From: Spirosoma aureum
GTDB taxonomy: Bacteria > Bacteroidota > Bacteroidia > Cytophagales > Spirosomataceae
DNA length: 64,000 bases
Reading direction: 5' to 3'
Assembly (NCBI RefSeq): GCF_011604685.1
Contig: NZ_CP050063.1
Location: forward strand, 4,300,501-4,364,500
Both the position numbers and the translations under genes were made by a program. The notes below the pieces were generated by a model, which was given only the letters and a program-made list of their open reading frames with translations, was not told the DNA's origin and ran no database searches. The stretch's first letter is position 1. The number at the start of each line of letters is the position of its first letter. Positions 26,172 to 34,551 of this stretch are shown piece by piece.

Positions 26172-26673
26172 GTCATTGATTGTGGATTATTTAACTGCTA
26201 ATCGGTTAAATAGGTGCCATTCCTGAAAAAAACTCAAAAAGGATGAAAAGTCTTTAAAGCAGTTGCTTCTACTGTTTTTCTGGAAATTTCCGGCAAAGGC
26301 AAAAACATGGCTTAGATTGATACACTTTGTAATTGCCGACCCAATGATAGTTCAGTTAATTCAACACCCGTTTATGTTTGCTTGTTATGCGGCAAGGTTT
26401 GCTATACGCTCATAATCAGGCAAGTTTGTCGACAGTAAAAACCATTTAGTCGCTAAAAGCTACTGGCTGTAAACACAATGGCGAGCCCAGAACGACCGGT
26501 CACAGCCAATAACAGCCGATTACTAAATCCTTCTCTAGTAGCGAGTTTCCGTTGTATACCTTCATTATGACGATGATCGGTTAGGTTATGGATTTCGTAC
26601 CGATTCGATATAACCGAACCAGCATAACCCTGAGACCAATAACAAAGCATTCTACCGATAAACAACAAAGAAA
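26172..26673. other. Intergenic stretch, no clear gene
   Basis: About 500 bp between tRNA-Lys and the metallopeptidase gene. A minus-strand open stretch (26794-26453) has some protein-like composition in its second half ('GYAGSVISNRYEIHN') but overlaps the start of the next gene and has no recognisable family, so I leave it uncalled. Confidence 0.35.
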
Positions 26674-27573
26674 ATGGCCCTACAATCACCTTTTTGGAGC
26701 GCAAATGTTCGTTTACAGCAAGCTGCTGACAATAAAAAATCCATGCGACTGTTTGAGCCTGACAAATTTGCCGTCGCTCTATTACAAACAGCACTTGTCA
26801 ATACGGGACTTGCCACCATTAAAATTGATGGCATCTTCGGGGAGCAAACGGCTAAAGCACTTCGTGGCGTTGAGACACGCTTTAATATGGATCGTGATGA
26901 AGGCATTGCTGCCCGACAGACGCTTGGCATAATTGATATTCTATTGCAAAACGGGCAACTGGGACAGGGCCTGGCGCAGGGCGACACACAGCTCGCAATT
27001 AAAAAAGTAAAGGCGGCTCTCCAGGCACTGACTTTTTTCCAGACAAGCCGTCAAAACGGAACTGCGATGGACGTGCTAACAGTGGATGCGCTTATAACCC
27101 ATTTCAGGCTCTCGGCGAGTGCATCCACGATTGGTGCCAGCAGGCCCGTAAAGGATACGGATCTGGCAACTATCATTGAGCGTTATACACAGTTGCTTGG
27201 ACTATATAAAGACAGCGCTACCCGTTTTCGTACAGGTGCCCCTGTCAATGGAATTTTTACGGCGGCAGAAGCACCCGTCAATGGCCCGATCACGTTTGGT
27301 CCGGCTTTTACCAACGTAAATTCTAATTTTGGGGCATTTATCGGAAATAACTCGCGTGCAGCTGTTCTGATCCACGAAGGAGTGCACGTTTTTGATCGGG
27401 ATTCCGGTCGAAAGGACACGCACATTTCTGAATTTGAACCTGCATATAATGCCCAACCTGCCGACCTGTCATTGCATAACCCCAGTTCTTATGCTGGCTT
27501 TGCGGCCCATATCGATCTTAAGCGCGATCCGGTCCCTCGTTTTGGGTTGGGTCCGGGTGCCAGAGGTCTTTAA
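26674..27573 (+). CDS. Peptidoglycan-binding protein with aspzincin-like metallopeptidase domain
   Basis: 299 residues with no signal peptide. Residues 33-90 resemble a PG_binding_1 repeat ('ALLQTALVNTGL', 'KIDGIFGEQTAKALRG'), and a weaker second copy may lie at 105-145. The C-terminal part has His234-Glu235-xx-His238 in 'VLIHEGVHVFD', then 'SEFEPAYN' (Glu255 and Tyr258) and 'NPSSYAGFAAHI'. The order of these matches the M35/lysine-specific metallo-endopeptidase group, which has HExxH, an acidic third ligand, a Tyr and an N-x-x-S-Y-x-x-F motif. The combination suggests a wall-targeted zinc peptidase or an effector delivered by a contractile or other secretion machine, because an ordinary signal peptide is missing. 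Activity and delivery are inferred. A strong terminator follows. Confidence 0.75.
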   Translation: MALQSPFWSANVRLQQAADNKKSMRLFEPDKFAVALLQTALVNTGLATIKIDGIFGEQTAKALRGVETRFNMDRDEGIAARQTLGIIDILLQNGQLGQGLAQGDTQLAIKKVKAALQALTFFQTSRQNGTAMDVLTVDALITHFRLSASASTIGASRPVKDTDLATIIERYTQLLGLYKDSATRFRTGAPVNGIFTAAEAPVNGPITFGPAFTNVNSNFGAFIGNNSRAAVLIHEGVHVFDRDSGRKDTHISEFEPAYNAQPADLSLHNPSSYAGFAAHIDLKRDPVPRFGLGPGARGL

Positions 27574-27607
27574 AAAACGTTTTAGTATAGTTGAAGTCTA
27601 GAAAGCA

Positions 27608-27641
27608 AATAAGGCTCTTCCATTTACGGAAGAGCCTTATT
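27608..27641. terminator. Bidirectional terminator
   Basis: A 14-bp perfect stem, AATAAGGCTCTTCC with GGAAGAGCCTTATT, and a 6-nt loop. It lies between the convergent metallopeptidase and 27666 genes. Confidence 0.8.
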
Positions 27642-27665
27642 CTCGGTGCAATTGCGACCGATTAA

Positions 27666-27935
27666 TTAATACTGAATGCAGGCACCATAAAACTTTTCAT
27701 GCAACTGCCCGTAGGTGAAAAATCCCAGGGCGCTCCCCTCAATCTTAACTCGAAAGAAGTTCCGATTCAGAGCACGTTTGCCAACATTGACGAGAGGGTC
27801 TCGTTGTTCAACAGTAAGTACTTCATCTTGTGCTACGGCTTCAACAATTGAAAAGTCAGGACTCTTTTCGATATTGCTAGCTTTTACGAAGTTCAGAAAC
27901 TCTTCTGAAATCTTTTCTACCAATGTCAATTTCAT
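27666..27935 (-). CDS. Hypothetical protein
   Basis: 89 residues, ATG start at 27935, charged and soluble: 'MKLTLVEKISEEFLNFVKAS' then 'NRNFFRVKIEGSALGFFTYG'. I do not recognise it. The convergent terminator placed directly after its stop and the amphipathic N-terminal helix support a real gene. An opposite-strand frame covering the same DNA looks less protein-like. It is adjacent to the metallopeptidase gene, but in the opposite direction, so an immunity role is only a guess. Confidence 0.5.
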   Translation of the reverse strand: MKLTLVEKISEEFLNFVKASNIEKSPDFSIVEAVAQDEVLTVEQRDPLVNVGKRALNRNFFRVKIEGSALGFFTYGQLHEKFYGACIQY

Positions 27936-28216
27936 ATAATCAATAGTTGGTTTTAGCGCAATATAGCACTTTTCTGATAAATTTAGGGAACTTTATTAAT
28001 TTAACATTGTTTTATTGCTCTTAAATCAGATACGAAAGCCAGCGATCAACCACAACTGCATAGGAACAGAATGCATCTCAAGTATCTCTATTTGATTTAG
28101 TTAGAAAAATTTGCCGATTGAATGCCGGTACCCAATAACAAGTTGAGAGAAAATCCAGCCGTGCCAACAAAAGAATGCTAGCCATGCCTGCTCGTAAATA
28201 TTATTATTGACGGTTG

Positions 28217-28429
28217 TTATGACGGGTTTGGTAATGACACTGGTAGATTCAGGCTAGTACCTGGTCGATTCCTGAATACATAGTTTTTCAACGCTGCTCT
28301 ACACTTATGACAAATTGGGGACATGTTTACTGCCCATTTTTGTGGCACTACAATTGTTTCCTCACAAAGTATGCAGTCAATCGAGTAACTTCCCGTCGAT
28401 ATGCTGTCCCACATGTTGTTCTCACCCAT
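28217..28429 (-). CDS. Small zinc-ribbon-like hypothetical protein
   Basis: 70 residues from the ATG at 28429; an upstream in-frame TTG is less likely. Two Cys pairs, 'CILCEE' and 'CHKC', 24 residues apart, suggest one zinc-binding ribbon; between them is 'TIVVPQKWAVNMSP'. The tail is rich in Pro and Ser. No family recognised. No partner gene is obvious; the arsenic operon begins about 360 bp away on the other strand. Confidence 0.5.
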   Translation of the reverse strand: MGENNMWDSISTGSYSIDCILCEETIVVPQKWAVNMSPICHKCRAALKNYVFRNRPGTSLNLPVSLPNPS

Positions 28430-28748
28430 TTTGCTTTTGCCCAGGGGGCGTCTTGAAAAAATCAAGTAAAACCCAATTTCCAGATAGAGGTTTTTTCTAA
28501 CAACTACTCGGCTTGAGTGTACGATTATTAAGACGCTGAGAAAGCTAAATTCGTCACATGAAATAATCCAGGCTATTCATGTGGCTTGCATAAACGATTG
28601 GTTATATGCATCGGGTACTTTCAGTATTGAGTTAGCTTGTAACTAATGTATTACCACATTTAGAAAAAAACTGTGTCCCGAGATCACGCAAAAACCTAAA
28701 ACAATAGCAACGAAAAGAGCCAATTCGTAATTTTTTAAAAATTTATCC
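28430..28748. other. Intergenic stretch with a small hairpin
   Basis: It contains an 8-bp hairpin (CACATGAA/TTCATGTG, 28555-28583) and AT-rich DNA leading into the ars promoter. No gene. Confidence 0.4.
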
Positions 28749-28791
28749 ATCGTAATATTGCAATTGATTAGTGATGCCTTACTTTTGCAGC
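28749..28791 (+). promoter_or_regulatory. ars promoter and first ArsR operator
   Basis: A TTG at 28758-28760, a 19-nt spacer and TACTTTTG at 28780-28787 fit the Bacteroidota sigma-A promoter. ATCGTAATATTGCAATTGAT starting at 28749 covers the TTG element and recurs almost unchanged before arsM (29154). This makes it the probable ArsR operator. The predicted start of transcription falls at or next to the arsR ATG (28792), so the mRNA may be leaderless. Confidence 0.7.
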
Positions 28792-29124
28792 ATGGGACTG
28801 ACAAAAACGGAGATCTTTACCGCTGAACAAAACCGTATGGCCGATCTGGCAAAGGCCTTTGCGCATCCGGCACGGGTAGCTATCCTGCAAATGCTGATCG
28901 CCAGGAAAGCCTGCGTATGTGGTGATTTGGTAGACGAACTTGAATTAGCACAAGCAACCGTTTCGCAGCATTTGAAGGAATTGAAACGAATTGGTATCAT
29001 CCAGGGTGAGATTAACCCGCCCCGCGTTTGCTATTGCATAAACCCAACTGTGTGGCAAGAGGCCCAGCAAACGTTTGGCATCATACTGGATGCATTCATT
29101 CCCGAATCGGCATCCTGCTGTTAA
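28792..29124 (+). CDS. arsR: ArsR-family arsenic-responsive repressor
   Basis: 110 residues, taking ATG at 28792 as the start; GTG at 28771 would put the promoter inside the gene. The winged helix contains '[20 protein letters not shown]' and recognition helix '[19 protein letters not shown]'. The Cys pair in 'KACVCGDL' matches the CxC metal site on the DNA-binding helix of classical ArsR, and a C-terminal 'SASCC' adds further thiols for As(III). Arsenite binding should release it from the operators at 28749 and 29154. It is the first gene of the arsenic operon. Confidence 0.92.
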   Translation: MGLTKTEIFTAEQNRMADLAKAFAHPARVAILQMLIARKACVCGDLVDELELAQATVSQHLKELKRIGIIQGEINPPRVCYCINPTVWQEAQQTFGIILDAFIPESASCC

Positions 29125-29153
29125 GTGTTCAGCAGTTTTTTTTGTGAAAATCA

Positions 29154-29176
29154 ATCGTAATATTACAATAAATTAG
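29154..29176 (+). promoter_or_regulatory. Second ArsR operator-like site, before arsM
   Basis: ATCGTAATATTACAATAAAT followed by TAG. It matches the sequence upstream of arsR in most positions, including the fixed block ATCGTAATATT. It sits between arsR and arsM and could give arsM-arsO a separate regulated promoter or act as a second repressor site on the operon. Confidence 0.7.
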
Positions 29177-29179
29177 ATT

Positions 29180-30103
29180 ATGGAAACTGCAGAGCAAATC
29201 AAAGATGTAGTCCGTCAGAAATACGCAGCCATCGCCGAAAGCACCCCAGCTGAAGCTATTGGATGTTGCGGAAGCAACCAACCCGGCCCCACATCCTGCT
29301 GTGGCCCGGAAATCAGTGGCAGTGTTTCAATCGATATGACAGTTGGCTACGGTGAGTTGAACGGCTACGTCGCTGAGGCCGATTTAGGGTTAGGTTGTGG
29401 TCTGCCGACGCAATTTGCCCAGATCAAACCGGGCGATGTTGTTGTTGATTTAGGATCGGGCGCGGGCAATGATTGTTTTGTTGCTCGTGCTGAAACTGGG
29501 GCAACCGGTCGGGTTATCGGTCTGGATATGACCCCGGCCATGATTGACCGGGCGCGTATAAACGCCAAAACCCTGGGTTTTACGAATGTCGAATTTGTTT
29601 ATGGCGACATTGAAGATATGCCCCTGCCCGAGAATCTGGCGGATGTTGTTGTGAGTAATTGTGTCATGAATCTTGTTCCCGATAAGCAGAAAGCATTCTC
29701 TGAAACATTTCGCATCCTTAAGCCGGGTGGACATTTTAGTATCTCAGATATCGTTCTGAAAGGGGAGTTACCAGAAAATTTAAAGCGTGATGCAGCGCTT
29801 TACGTCGGATGCGTATCCGGGGCTAGCCAAAAGGATGCGTATTTACAACTTGTCGCTCAAGCCGGATTCACGAATGTCATTGTGCAAAAAGAGCGCGAAA
29901 TCGCACTGCCCGATGAGGTATTGAAAAACTATCTTTCAAACAATGAAATTGCCGACTATCGTCAGCCAGACAGTGGCAATTCAGCCCGAGGCATTTATAG
30001 TGTTACGGTGTTTGCGCAAAAGCCAGAACCTATTGAATCTAAATTAGTCGAATTAGGTAATCCAGAAGGGGCATCGTGTTGCGGCCCCGAATGCTGTAAT
30101 TAA
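29180..30103 (+). CDS. arsM: Arsenite S-adenosylmethionine methyltransferase
   Basis: A 307-residue cytoplasmic class I methyltransferase. The SAM site is 'VVDLGSGAGNDCFVA', with 'IGLDMTPAMIDRAR' as the acidic ribose loop. Arsenic-binding Cys residues fit the ArsM arrangement: the N-terminal 'GCCGS' and 'SCCGPE', the internal 'VVSNCVMNLVPDK' and 'YVGCVSGA', and a C-terminal 'SCCGPECCN' tail. It converts arsenite to mono-, di- and trimethylated forms, the last volatile. It follows an operator copy and lies 17 bp before arsC. With no pump in the cluster, methylation may be the main exit route for arsenic here. Confidence 0.95.
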   Translation: METAEQIKDVVRQKYAAIAESTPAEAIGCCGSNQPGPTSCCGPEISGSVSIDMTVGYGELNGYVAEADLGLGCGLPTQFAQIKPGDVVVDLGSGAGNDCFVARAETGATGRVIGLDMTPAMIDRARINAKTLGFTNVEFVYGDIEDMPLPENLADVVVSNCVMNLVPDKQKAFSETFRILKPGGHFSISDIVLKGELPENLKRDAALYVGCVSGASQKDAYLQLVAQAGFTNVIVQKEREIALPDEVLKNYLSNNEIADYRQPDSGNSARGIYSVTVFAQKPEPIESKLVELGNPEGASCCGPECCN

Positions 30104-30120
30104 CATAAACAGGATTTACC

Positions 30121-30585
30121 ATGAAACGAATCTTGGTATTATGTTCGGGAAATTCTGCCCGATCGCAGATAGCCCAGGCGTATCTGCACTATTTTGCCGA
30201 TAGGTTGAAACCGACAGAACCGGTAGAAGTTTACAGTGCTGGCATTAAACCCAAAGGCGTGAACCCATTGGCCATACAGGTTTTAGCCGAAGATGGGATT
30301 GACATAGCGCATTATACGTCAAACCCTGTAGATGACTATAGGCATATACCGTTCGATTTCGTACTGACTGTTTGTGATAAAGCCCGCGAACAGTGCCCAT
30401 TTTTCCCGGCAGTCGGACAACGGTTTCACCAGAGTTTCCCTGAACCAAGCCATATGAAAGGACAAAATGCCGATGCAGAGGCTAAGCTAACGGCATTCCG
30501 TGAAGTGCGTGATATGATCAAAAACTACAGTCAGGAATTTATTTCGAACCACATAGCTGTCAATAAGCCAGCCTCAACTCATTAA
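30121..30585 (+). CDS. arsC: Arsenate reductase, low-molecular-weight phosphatase type
   Basis: 154 residues. The P-loop CX5R is 'CSGNSAR' (Cys8-Arg14), and the redox pair Cys85/Cys92 in 'VCDKAREQCPFFP' has the spacing of Cys82/Cys89 in the S. aureus thioredoxin-coupled enzyme. The second P-loop Cys of that enzyme is replaced by Ala13, but it is not essential in the family. It reduces As(V) to As(III), which feeds ArsM and ArsR. It overlaps the next gene by one base (TAATG), which indicates translational coupling. Confidence 0.93.
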   Translation: MKRILVLCSGNSARSQIAQAYLHYFADRLKPTEPVEVYSAGIKPKGVNPLAIQVLAEDGIDIAHYTSNPVDDYRHIPFDFVLTVCDKAREQCPFFPAVGQRFHQSFPEPSHMKGQNADAEAKLTAFREVRDMIKNYSQEFISNHIAVNKPASTH

Positions 30586-31040
30586 TGTCTATGAGCTTTC
30601 ACATCGAAAAAGCCCTGCCTGACGACAAACTCGCTGTCATTGCTTTGTTAGACAAAGGGCATTTATTAACCGACGATCTGCCAGCCGATCTGACTGATTT
30701 CGTGATTGCCAGAGCAGCCAGAATGCCAATTGGAGTTGCTGGTTTAGAACGGTTGAATGAAGTGGGCCTGCTACGATCGGTAGTCGTCGATCCTGCGTTT
30801 CAGGGCATACAGGTTGGTACGCAATTAGTAGGGTGCATACTGGAAAACGCCAGAGCCGTTGGCCTACGTGAGGTGTATCTAATCACAACAACGGCAGATC
30901 GTTATTTTGAACGATACGGCTTTGAGGTCGTCATTCGTCAGGATGTACCAGTGTCAATCCAGCAGACAAAGCAATTCAGCGATTTATGTCCGTCTTCGGC
31001 AATTGTTATGAAACGGGTGCTAACCCCGGATTTGGTATGA
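30585..31040 (+). CDS. arsN2: GNAT acetyltransferase, ArsN2 type
   Basis: 151 residues of the GNAT fold: 'IGVAGLERLNEVGLLRSVVV', the acetyl-CoA loop 'QGIQVGTQLVG' (pattern Q/RxxGxG/A) and 'YLITTTADRYFERYGFEVV'. This short single-domain form next to arsC is the ArsN2-type protein found in many arsenic operons. ArsN relatives acetylate the amino group of arsenic compounds such as arsinothricin; whether this one does is inferred from context. The start ATG overlaps the arsC stop; a second in-frame ATG lies two codons on. Confidence 0.85.
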   Translation: MSMSFHIEKALPDDKLAVIALLDKGHLLTDDLPADLTDFVIARAARMPIGVAGLERLNEVGLLRSVVVDPAFQGIQVGTQLVGCILENARAVGLREVYLITTTADRYFERYGFEVVIRQDVPVSIQQTKQFSDLCPSSAIVMKRVLTPDLV

Positions 31041-31126
31041 TTGCGTTTCAAATAGCCTATCTACCATTTTACCAACAGGCACGATGACGCACTGCCAACG
31101 GGTTATATGCCAATCAATGGGTTATC

Positions 31127-32197
31127 ATGAATGAGCCGACTGTACACGATGTGATCATAATCGGTGGCGGACAGTCAGGGCTGGCAACTGCCTATCATTT
31201 ACATCGTAGTTCCCTGGATGTTATTCTACTGGATGATCAGCCATCGCCTGGCGGAGCCTGGCAGCATGGATGGCAATCGTTGAAACTTTTTTCTCCGGCC
31301 GAAGCCAGCTCGCTGCCCGGTTGGCTCATGCCCCGTACTCATGCCCTTTATCCAACTCGCCAGGAAGTTGTCGCGTATCTGACCAATTATGAGAAACGAT
31401 ATGGCTTTACAGTTCAACGACCCGTTCAGGTTCAATTGGTTAAATGGGAAGGAACGATAGTCAACCTCCAAACCAGCCGGGGAAATTATCGTTGTCGTGC
31501 ATTGGTGTGCGCTACAGGTAGCTGGGGGCATCCGTTTATTCCACCCTATACCGGGATAAACGATTACAAGGGTCGACAGCTTCATTCTGCCAAGTATACA
31601 TCACCTGATGAATTTACTGGAAAACGGGTGTTAGTAGTTGGTGGGGGAAATTCAGGCGCTCAGATTGTTGCTGAAGTATCGAAAGTAGCCAACACAACCT
31701 GGGTCACTTTACAAGAACCATCGTTTTTGCCGGATGAGGTGGATGGGCGGTTCTTGTTCATAGCGGCAACGCAACGGTTCAATGCAGGAGATACCAGACC
31801 AAAGGGTAGCCTCGCCGATATTGTTATGGTCGATAGTGTTAAAGAAGCCCGTAACCGTGATGCTCTTCGCGCCGTGCGACCGTTTTCGGCATTTAATCAG
31901 GACGGCGTTATCTGGCCGGATGGGAGCCAGGAGTCGGTCGATGCAATTATCTGGTGTACTGGTTTTCGCCCTGCTTTGCAATTTTTGGACGGGCTTGGGC
32001 TGATCACTCATGACGGTCGGGTAGAGGTAGAAGGCACCCGATCGGTGAAACAACCTGGTTTGTGGATGGTCGGATACGGAAGTTGGACTGGCTTCGCGTC
32101 GGCAACCTTGATTGGCGTCAATCGATCTGCCCGCCAAACCGCACAGGAAATCATTGGCTATTTGCAGGCAGGTTCAAAACGAGTAAATAGACCTTGA
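31127..32197 (+). CDS. arsO: Flavin-dependent monooxygenase, ArsO type
   Basis: 356 residues. The FAD site is 'VIIIGGGQSGLATAYHLH', the NAD(P)H site is 'VLVVGGGNSGAQIVAEVS', and the family segment 'GGAWQHGWQSLKLFSPAEAS' is followed by 'FIPPYTG' and a final 'CTGFRPAL'. It belongs to the single-component flavin monooxygenases known as ArsO when in arsenic operons. It probably oxidises an arsenic or thiol-arsenic compound at the cost of NADPH; the exact reaction is not settled. It is last in the operon, 86 bp after arsN2. Confidence 0.88.
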   Translation: MNEPTVHDVIIIGGGQSGLATAYHLHRSSLDVILLDDQPSPGGAWQHGWQSLKLFSPAEASSLPGWLMPRTHALYPTRQEVVAYLTNYEKRYGFTVQRPVQVQLVKWEGTIVNLQTSRGNYRCRALVCATGSWGHPFIPPYTGINDYKGRQLHSAKYTSPDEFTGKRVLVVGGGNSGAQIVAEVSKVANTTWVTLQEPSFLPDEVDGRFLFIAATQRFNAGDTRPKGSLADIVMVDSVKEARNRDALRAVRPFSAFNQDGVIWPDGSQESVDAIIWCTGFRPALQFLDGLGLITHDGRVEVEGTRSVKQPGLWMVGYGSWTGFASATLIGVNRSARQTAQEIIGYLQAGSKRVNRP

Positions 32198-32323
32198 ACC
32201 ATAGAGAAGACTGGAATCGGAACGGTCATGTTCTTAACAAATTCATCACAATTGATTAGGTAAAGGGCGCGCTATGCTTTTGTGTATGGCAACCGTTTCT
32301 GGCATGTTTAAATCTGACAATCC

Positions 32324-33670
32324 ATGGAAATTACGCGCAGACATTTTTTGCGAAATTCGGCTCTAACTGCTACCGGAGCAGGGCTGATTAGTCTACCCAC
32401 ACTGGAAGCTATAGCCAGTCAGCGCAAAAAAACTTCCCCGAATGATAAACTTCAGCTTGGGCTAATTGGCTGTAATGGCATGGGTTGGTCAGACCTTCGC
32501 TCACACCTGCTGATGAGTGACGTGGAATGTGTCGCCTTAGCCGATGTTGACCAGAGTGTTCTGGATAAACGGGCGGCCGATGTCCAAAAAATGCAGCAGA
32601 ATCGCCCACAATTGTTCAAGGACTATCGGAAACTGCTGGAGAACAAAGACATTGATGCCGTTATTATTGGAACGCCCGATCATTGGCATTGCATGGCCAT
32701 GATTGATGCGGTCTCGGCAGGCAAACATGTCTACGTTGAAAAACCCTTAGCCAATAGCATCGAAGAGTGTAATCTGATGCTGGCGGCTGCCCGGAAATAC
32801 AATAAAATCGTTCAGGTTGGGCAATGGCAACGGAGCGGTTCCCATTACGAAAAAGCAATTGACTACATTCGGTCCGGTAAATTAGGCAATATCCGCCTGG
32901 TGAAAGTTTGGGCTTACCAGGGCTGGATGAATCCGGTTCCTGTCCGCCCCGACAGTGCCCCACCGGCAGGTGTGGACTATGATATGTGGCTTGGACCGGC
33001 CCCTAAGCGACCTTTTAACCCCAATCGCTTCCATTTCAATTTTCGCTGGTTCTGGGATTATGCCGGTGGATTGATGACCGATTGGGGCGTTCATGAAATT
33101 GATATTGCCCTGTATGCCATGAATGCGAAAGCGCCTAAATCCGTAATGGCATCGGGCGGCAAGCTAGCCTATCCCGACGATGCTTCTGAAACACCCGATA
33201 CCTTGCAGGCTGTTTATGAATATGACGGCTTCAATATGCTCTGGGAGCATGCCACGGGCATCGATGGGGGTAATTATGGACGAACGGAGGGCATTGCCTT
33301 TATTGGTAACAATGCAACGCTTGTGCTAAATCGGGATGGCTGGTCGCTGCTGCCTGAAACGCAGACAAAAAATAATGTCAAGGTGTATAAGGTGGAAGAT
33401 ATTCCAGACCAGGCCCGAAATGGTGATTACCTGAACGAGCATACGAAAAACTTTGTGCAGGCCATTAAGACCAACAACGCCGGGATTCTTAAATGCGGCA
33501 TTGAAACCGGTAGCATTGCTGCCATTAACGCCCATATGGGTAACATTGCATACAAGACTGGCCGTAAGGTGTATTGGGACGCTACAGCAAAAGGATTTAA
33601 GAATGACCCGCAGGCTAATGCCCTATTGTCGGCACATTACCATAACGGCTGGAAGTTACCCGTCGTTTGA
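32324..33670 (+). CDS. Tat-exported Gfo/Idh/MocA oxidoreductase
   Basis: 448 residues with a twin-arginine signal (1-32, 'RRHFLRN' then a hydrophobic stretch). The Rossmann domain begins 'LQLGLIGCNGMGWSDLRSHL'. The family's cofactor and substrate motifs are 'IGTPDHWHCMAM' and 'GKHVYVEKPLANS', and 'WGVHEIDIALYAMN' contributes the catalytic-site His. These enzymes oxidise or reduce sugars or inositols with tightly bound NAD(P); Bacteroidota export many to the periplasm for glycan catabolism. The substrate cannot be read from the sequence. It follows arsO by 126 bp but has no evident link with arsenic. Confidence 0.88.
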   Translation: MEITRRHFLRNSALTATGAGLISLPTLEAIASQRKKTSPNDKLQLGLIGCNGMGWSDLRSHLLMSDVECVALADVDQSVLDKRAADVQKMQQNRPQLFKDYRKLLENKDIDAVIIGTPDHWHCMAMIDAVSAGKHVYVEKPLANSIEECNLMLAAARKYNKIVQVGQWQRSGSHYEKAIDYIRSGKLGNIRLVKVWAYQGWMNPVPVRPDSAPPAGVDYDMWLGPAPKRPFNPNRFHFNFRWFWDYAGGLMTDWGVHEIDIALYAMNAKAPKSVMASGGKLAYPDDASETPDTLQAVYEYDGFNMLWEHATGIDGGNYGRTEGIAFIGNNATLVLNRDGWSLLPETQTKNNVKVYKVEDIPDQARNGDYLNEHTKNFVQAIKTNNAGILKCGIETGSIAAINAHMGNIAYKTGRKVYWDATAKGFKNDPQANALLSAHYHNGWKLPVV

Positions 33671-33687
33671 TGCCCGATTGGGGCTAT

Positions 33688-34551
33688 TTATTTTACCGCC
33701 TTCCTGCGTTGCTTCCGCCAACGCAGAATGAACCAGCTAGCCCCGAAGCCAACCAGGCCAATGGGTAGAAAATAAAACAGGCCAACCAGTACATCGCCCA
33801 TCAACCGGAAGCCATCGGTAAAATTGTGCCAGATTTGGGCATAAATCGGTTCTTCCGGTCGTAGGGCAACTTCAGTTTGCTGATAGTAGGTTAGATTGAC
33901 TGTGCTCAGTGCGACTTCGTCTTTGAGCTGACGCAATTCGGCCTCCTGCACTTCACGCTCTTCGCGAATCTGGCCTAACTGTTCTTCTACTTTTAATACA
34001 TCCTCAACGCTCCGGGCCTGTTTGAGAAGCTTCAGGTAGGTTTCTTCAACCGCTTTTTTACTCCGGATTCGCGCTTCGGTGTCTACGTAACGACGGGTAA
34101 CATCCTGGGCTGTTATCGTTTTTGTATCCGTAAAAATGGATTCTTTTAGTACCTGCGAAAGAAATGCGTCTAATCGAGCGGCTGGAATTCGAATGGTCAG
34201 GGCATTTTCGATGCTGTTATCAGACTTGGTTTCGTTCGAATTGGCAATCTGACCACCAGACTGATTAACGGCCTTCTCAATGGCTTTTCCCGAAGTGTTG
34301 AAATCACTGACCCGAATGCGCACCTGTGCATTGCGAATAATTTTCCGGTTAGTCGTTGCCGATGGTTGACCCGCTGGTACCGGTAATTCAGGCGTTAGCT
34401 CCTCAGCGGTTGAGGAATCATCCTGCTCGGGAGCGGGTGCTTTCATCGTGGCCATAGGTTGCGGCATTGACGCTTCAGAGATGGCTTCCTGCTGCTTCGA
34501 CTGGCAGGCTGTGACCGCGAAAATGGCTATCAGAATAAAATAATTGTTCAT
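33688..34551 (-). CDS. DUF4349 lipoprotein
   Basis: 287 residues from the ATG at 34551, which places a lipobox ('FAVTAC', Cys16) correctly; a longer frame would bury it. After a Pro/Glu-rich linker comes the DUF4349 domain ('KIIRNAQVRIRVSDFNTSG', 'IRIPAARLDAFLSQVL', 'RYVDTEARIRSKKAVEETYL'), a coiled coil (about 190-225) and one C-terminal membrane helix ('FYFLPIGLVGFGASWFIL'), ending in a basic tail. DUF4349 proteins are envelope proteins of unknown function. The coiled coil and helix suggest an oligomer spanning from its lipid anchor to a membrane. It converges with the preceding oxidoreductase. Confidence 0.85.
   Translation of the reverse strand: MNNYFILIAIFAVTACQSKQQEAISEASMPQPMATMKAPAPEQDDSSTAEELTPELPVPAGQPSATTNRKIIRNAQVRIRVSDFNTSGKAIEKAVNQSGGQIANSNETKSDNSIENALTIRIPAARLDAFLSQVLKESIFTDTKTITAQDVTRRYVDTEARIRSKKAVEETYLKLLKQARSVEDVLKVEEQLGQIREEREVQEAELRQLKDEVALSTVNLTYYQQTEVALRPEEPIYAQIWHNFTDGFRLMGDVLVGLFYFLPIGLVGFGASWFILRWRKQRRKAVK

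Noticed and set aside
26453..26794. A minus-strand frame of 113 codons next to the metallopeptidase gene
   Set aside because: Partly protein-like, but it overlaps the start of a better-supported gene and shows no recognisable motif or start context.
27715..27939. Plus-strand frame opposite the 89-residue gene
   Set aside because: Very Arg/Ser/Thr-rich, as expected for a complement; the minus-strand frame is more protein-like and ends at a terminator.
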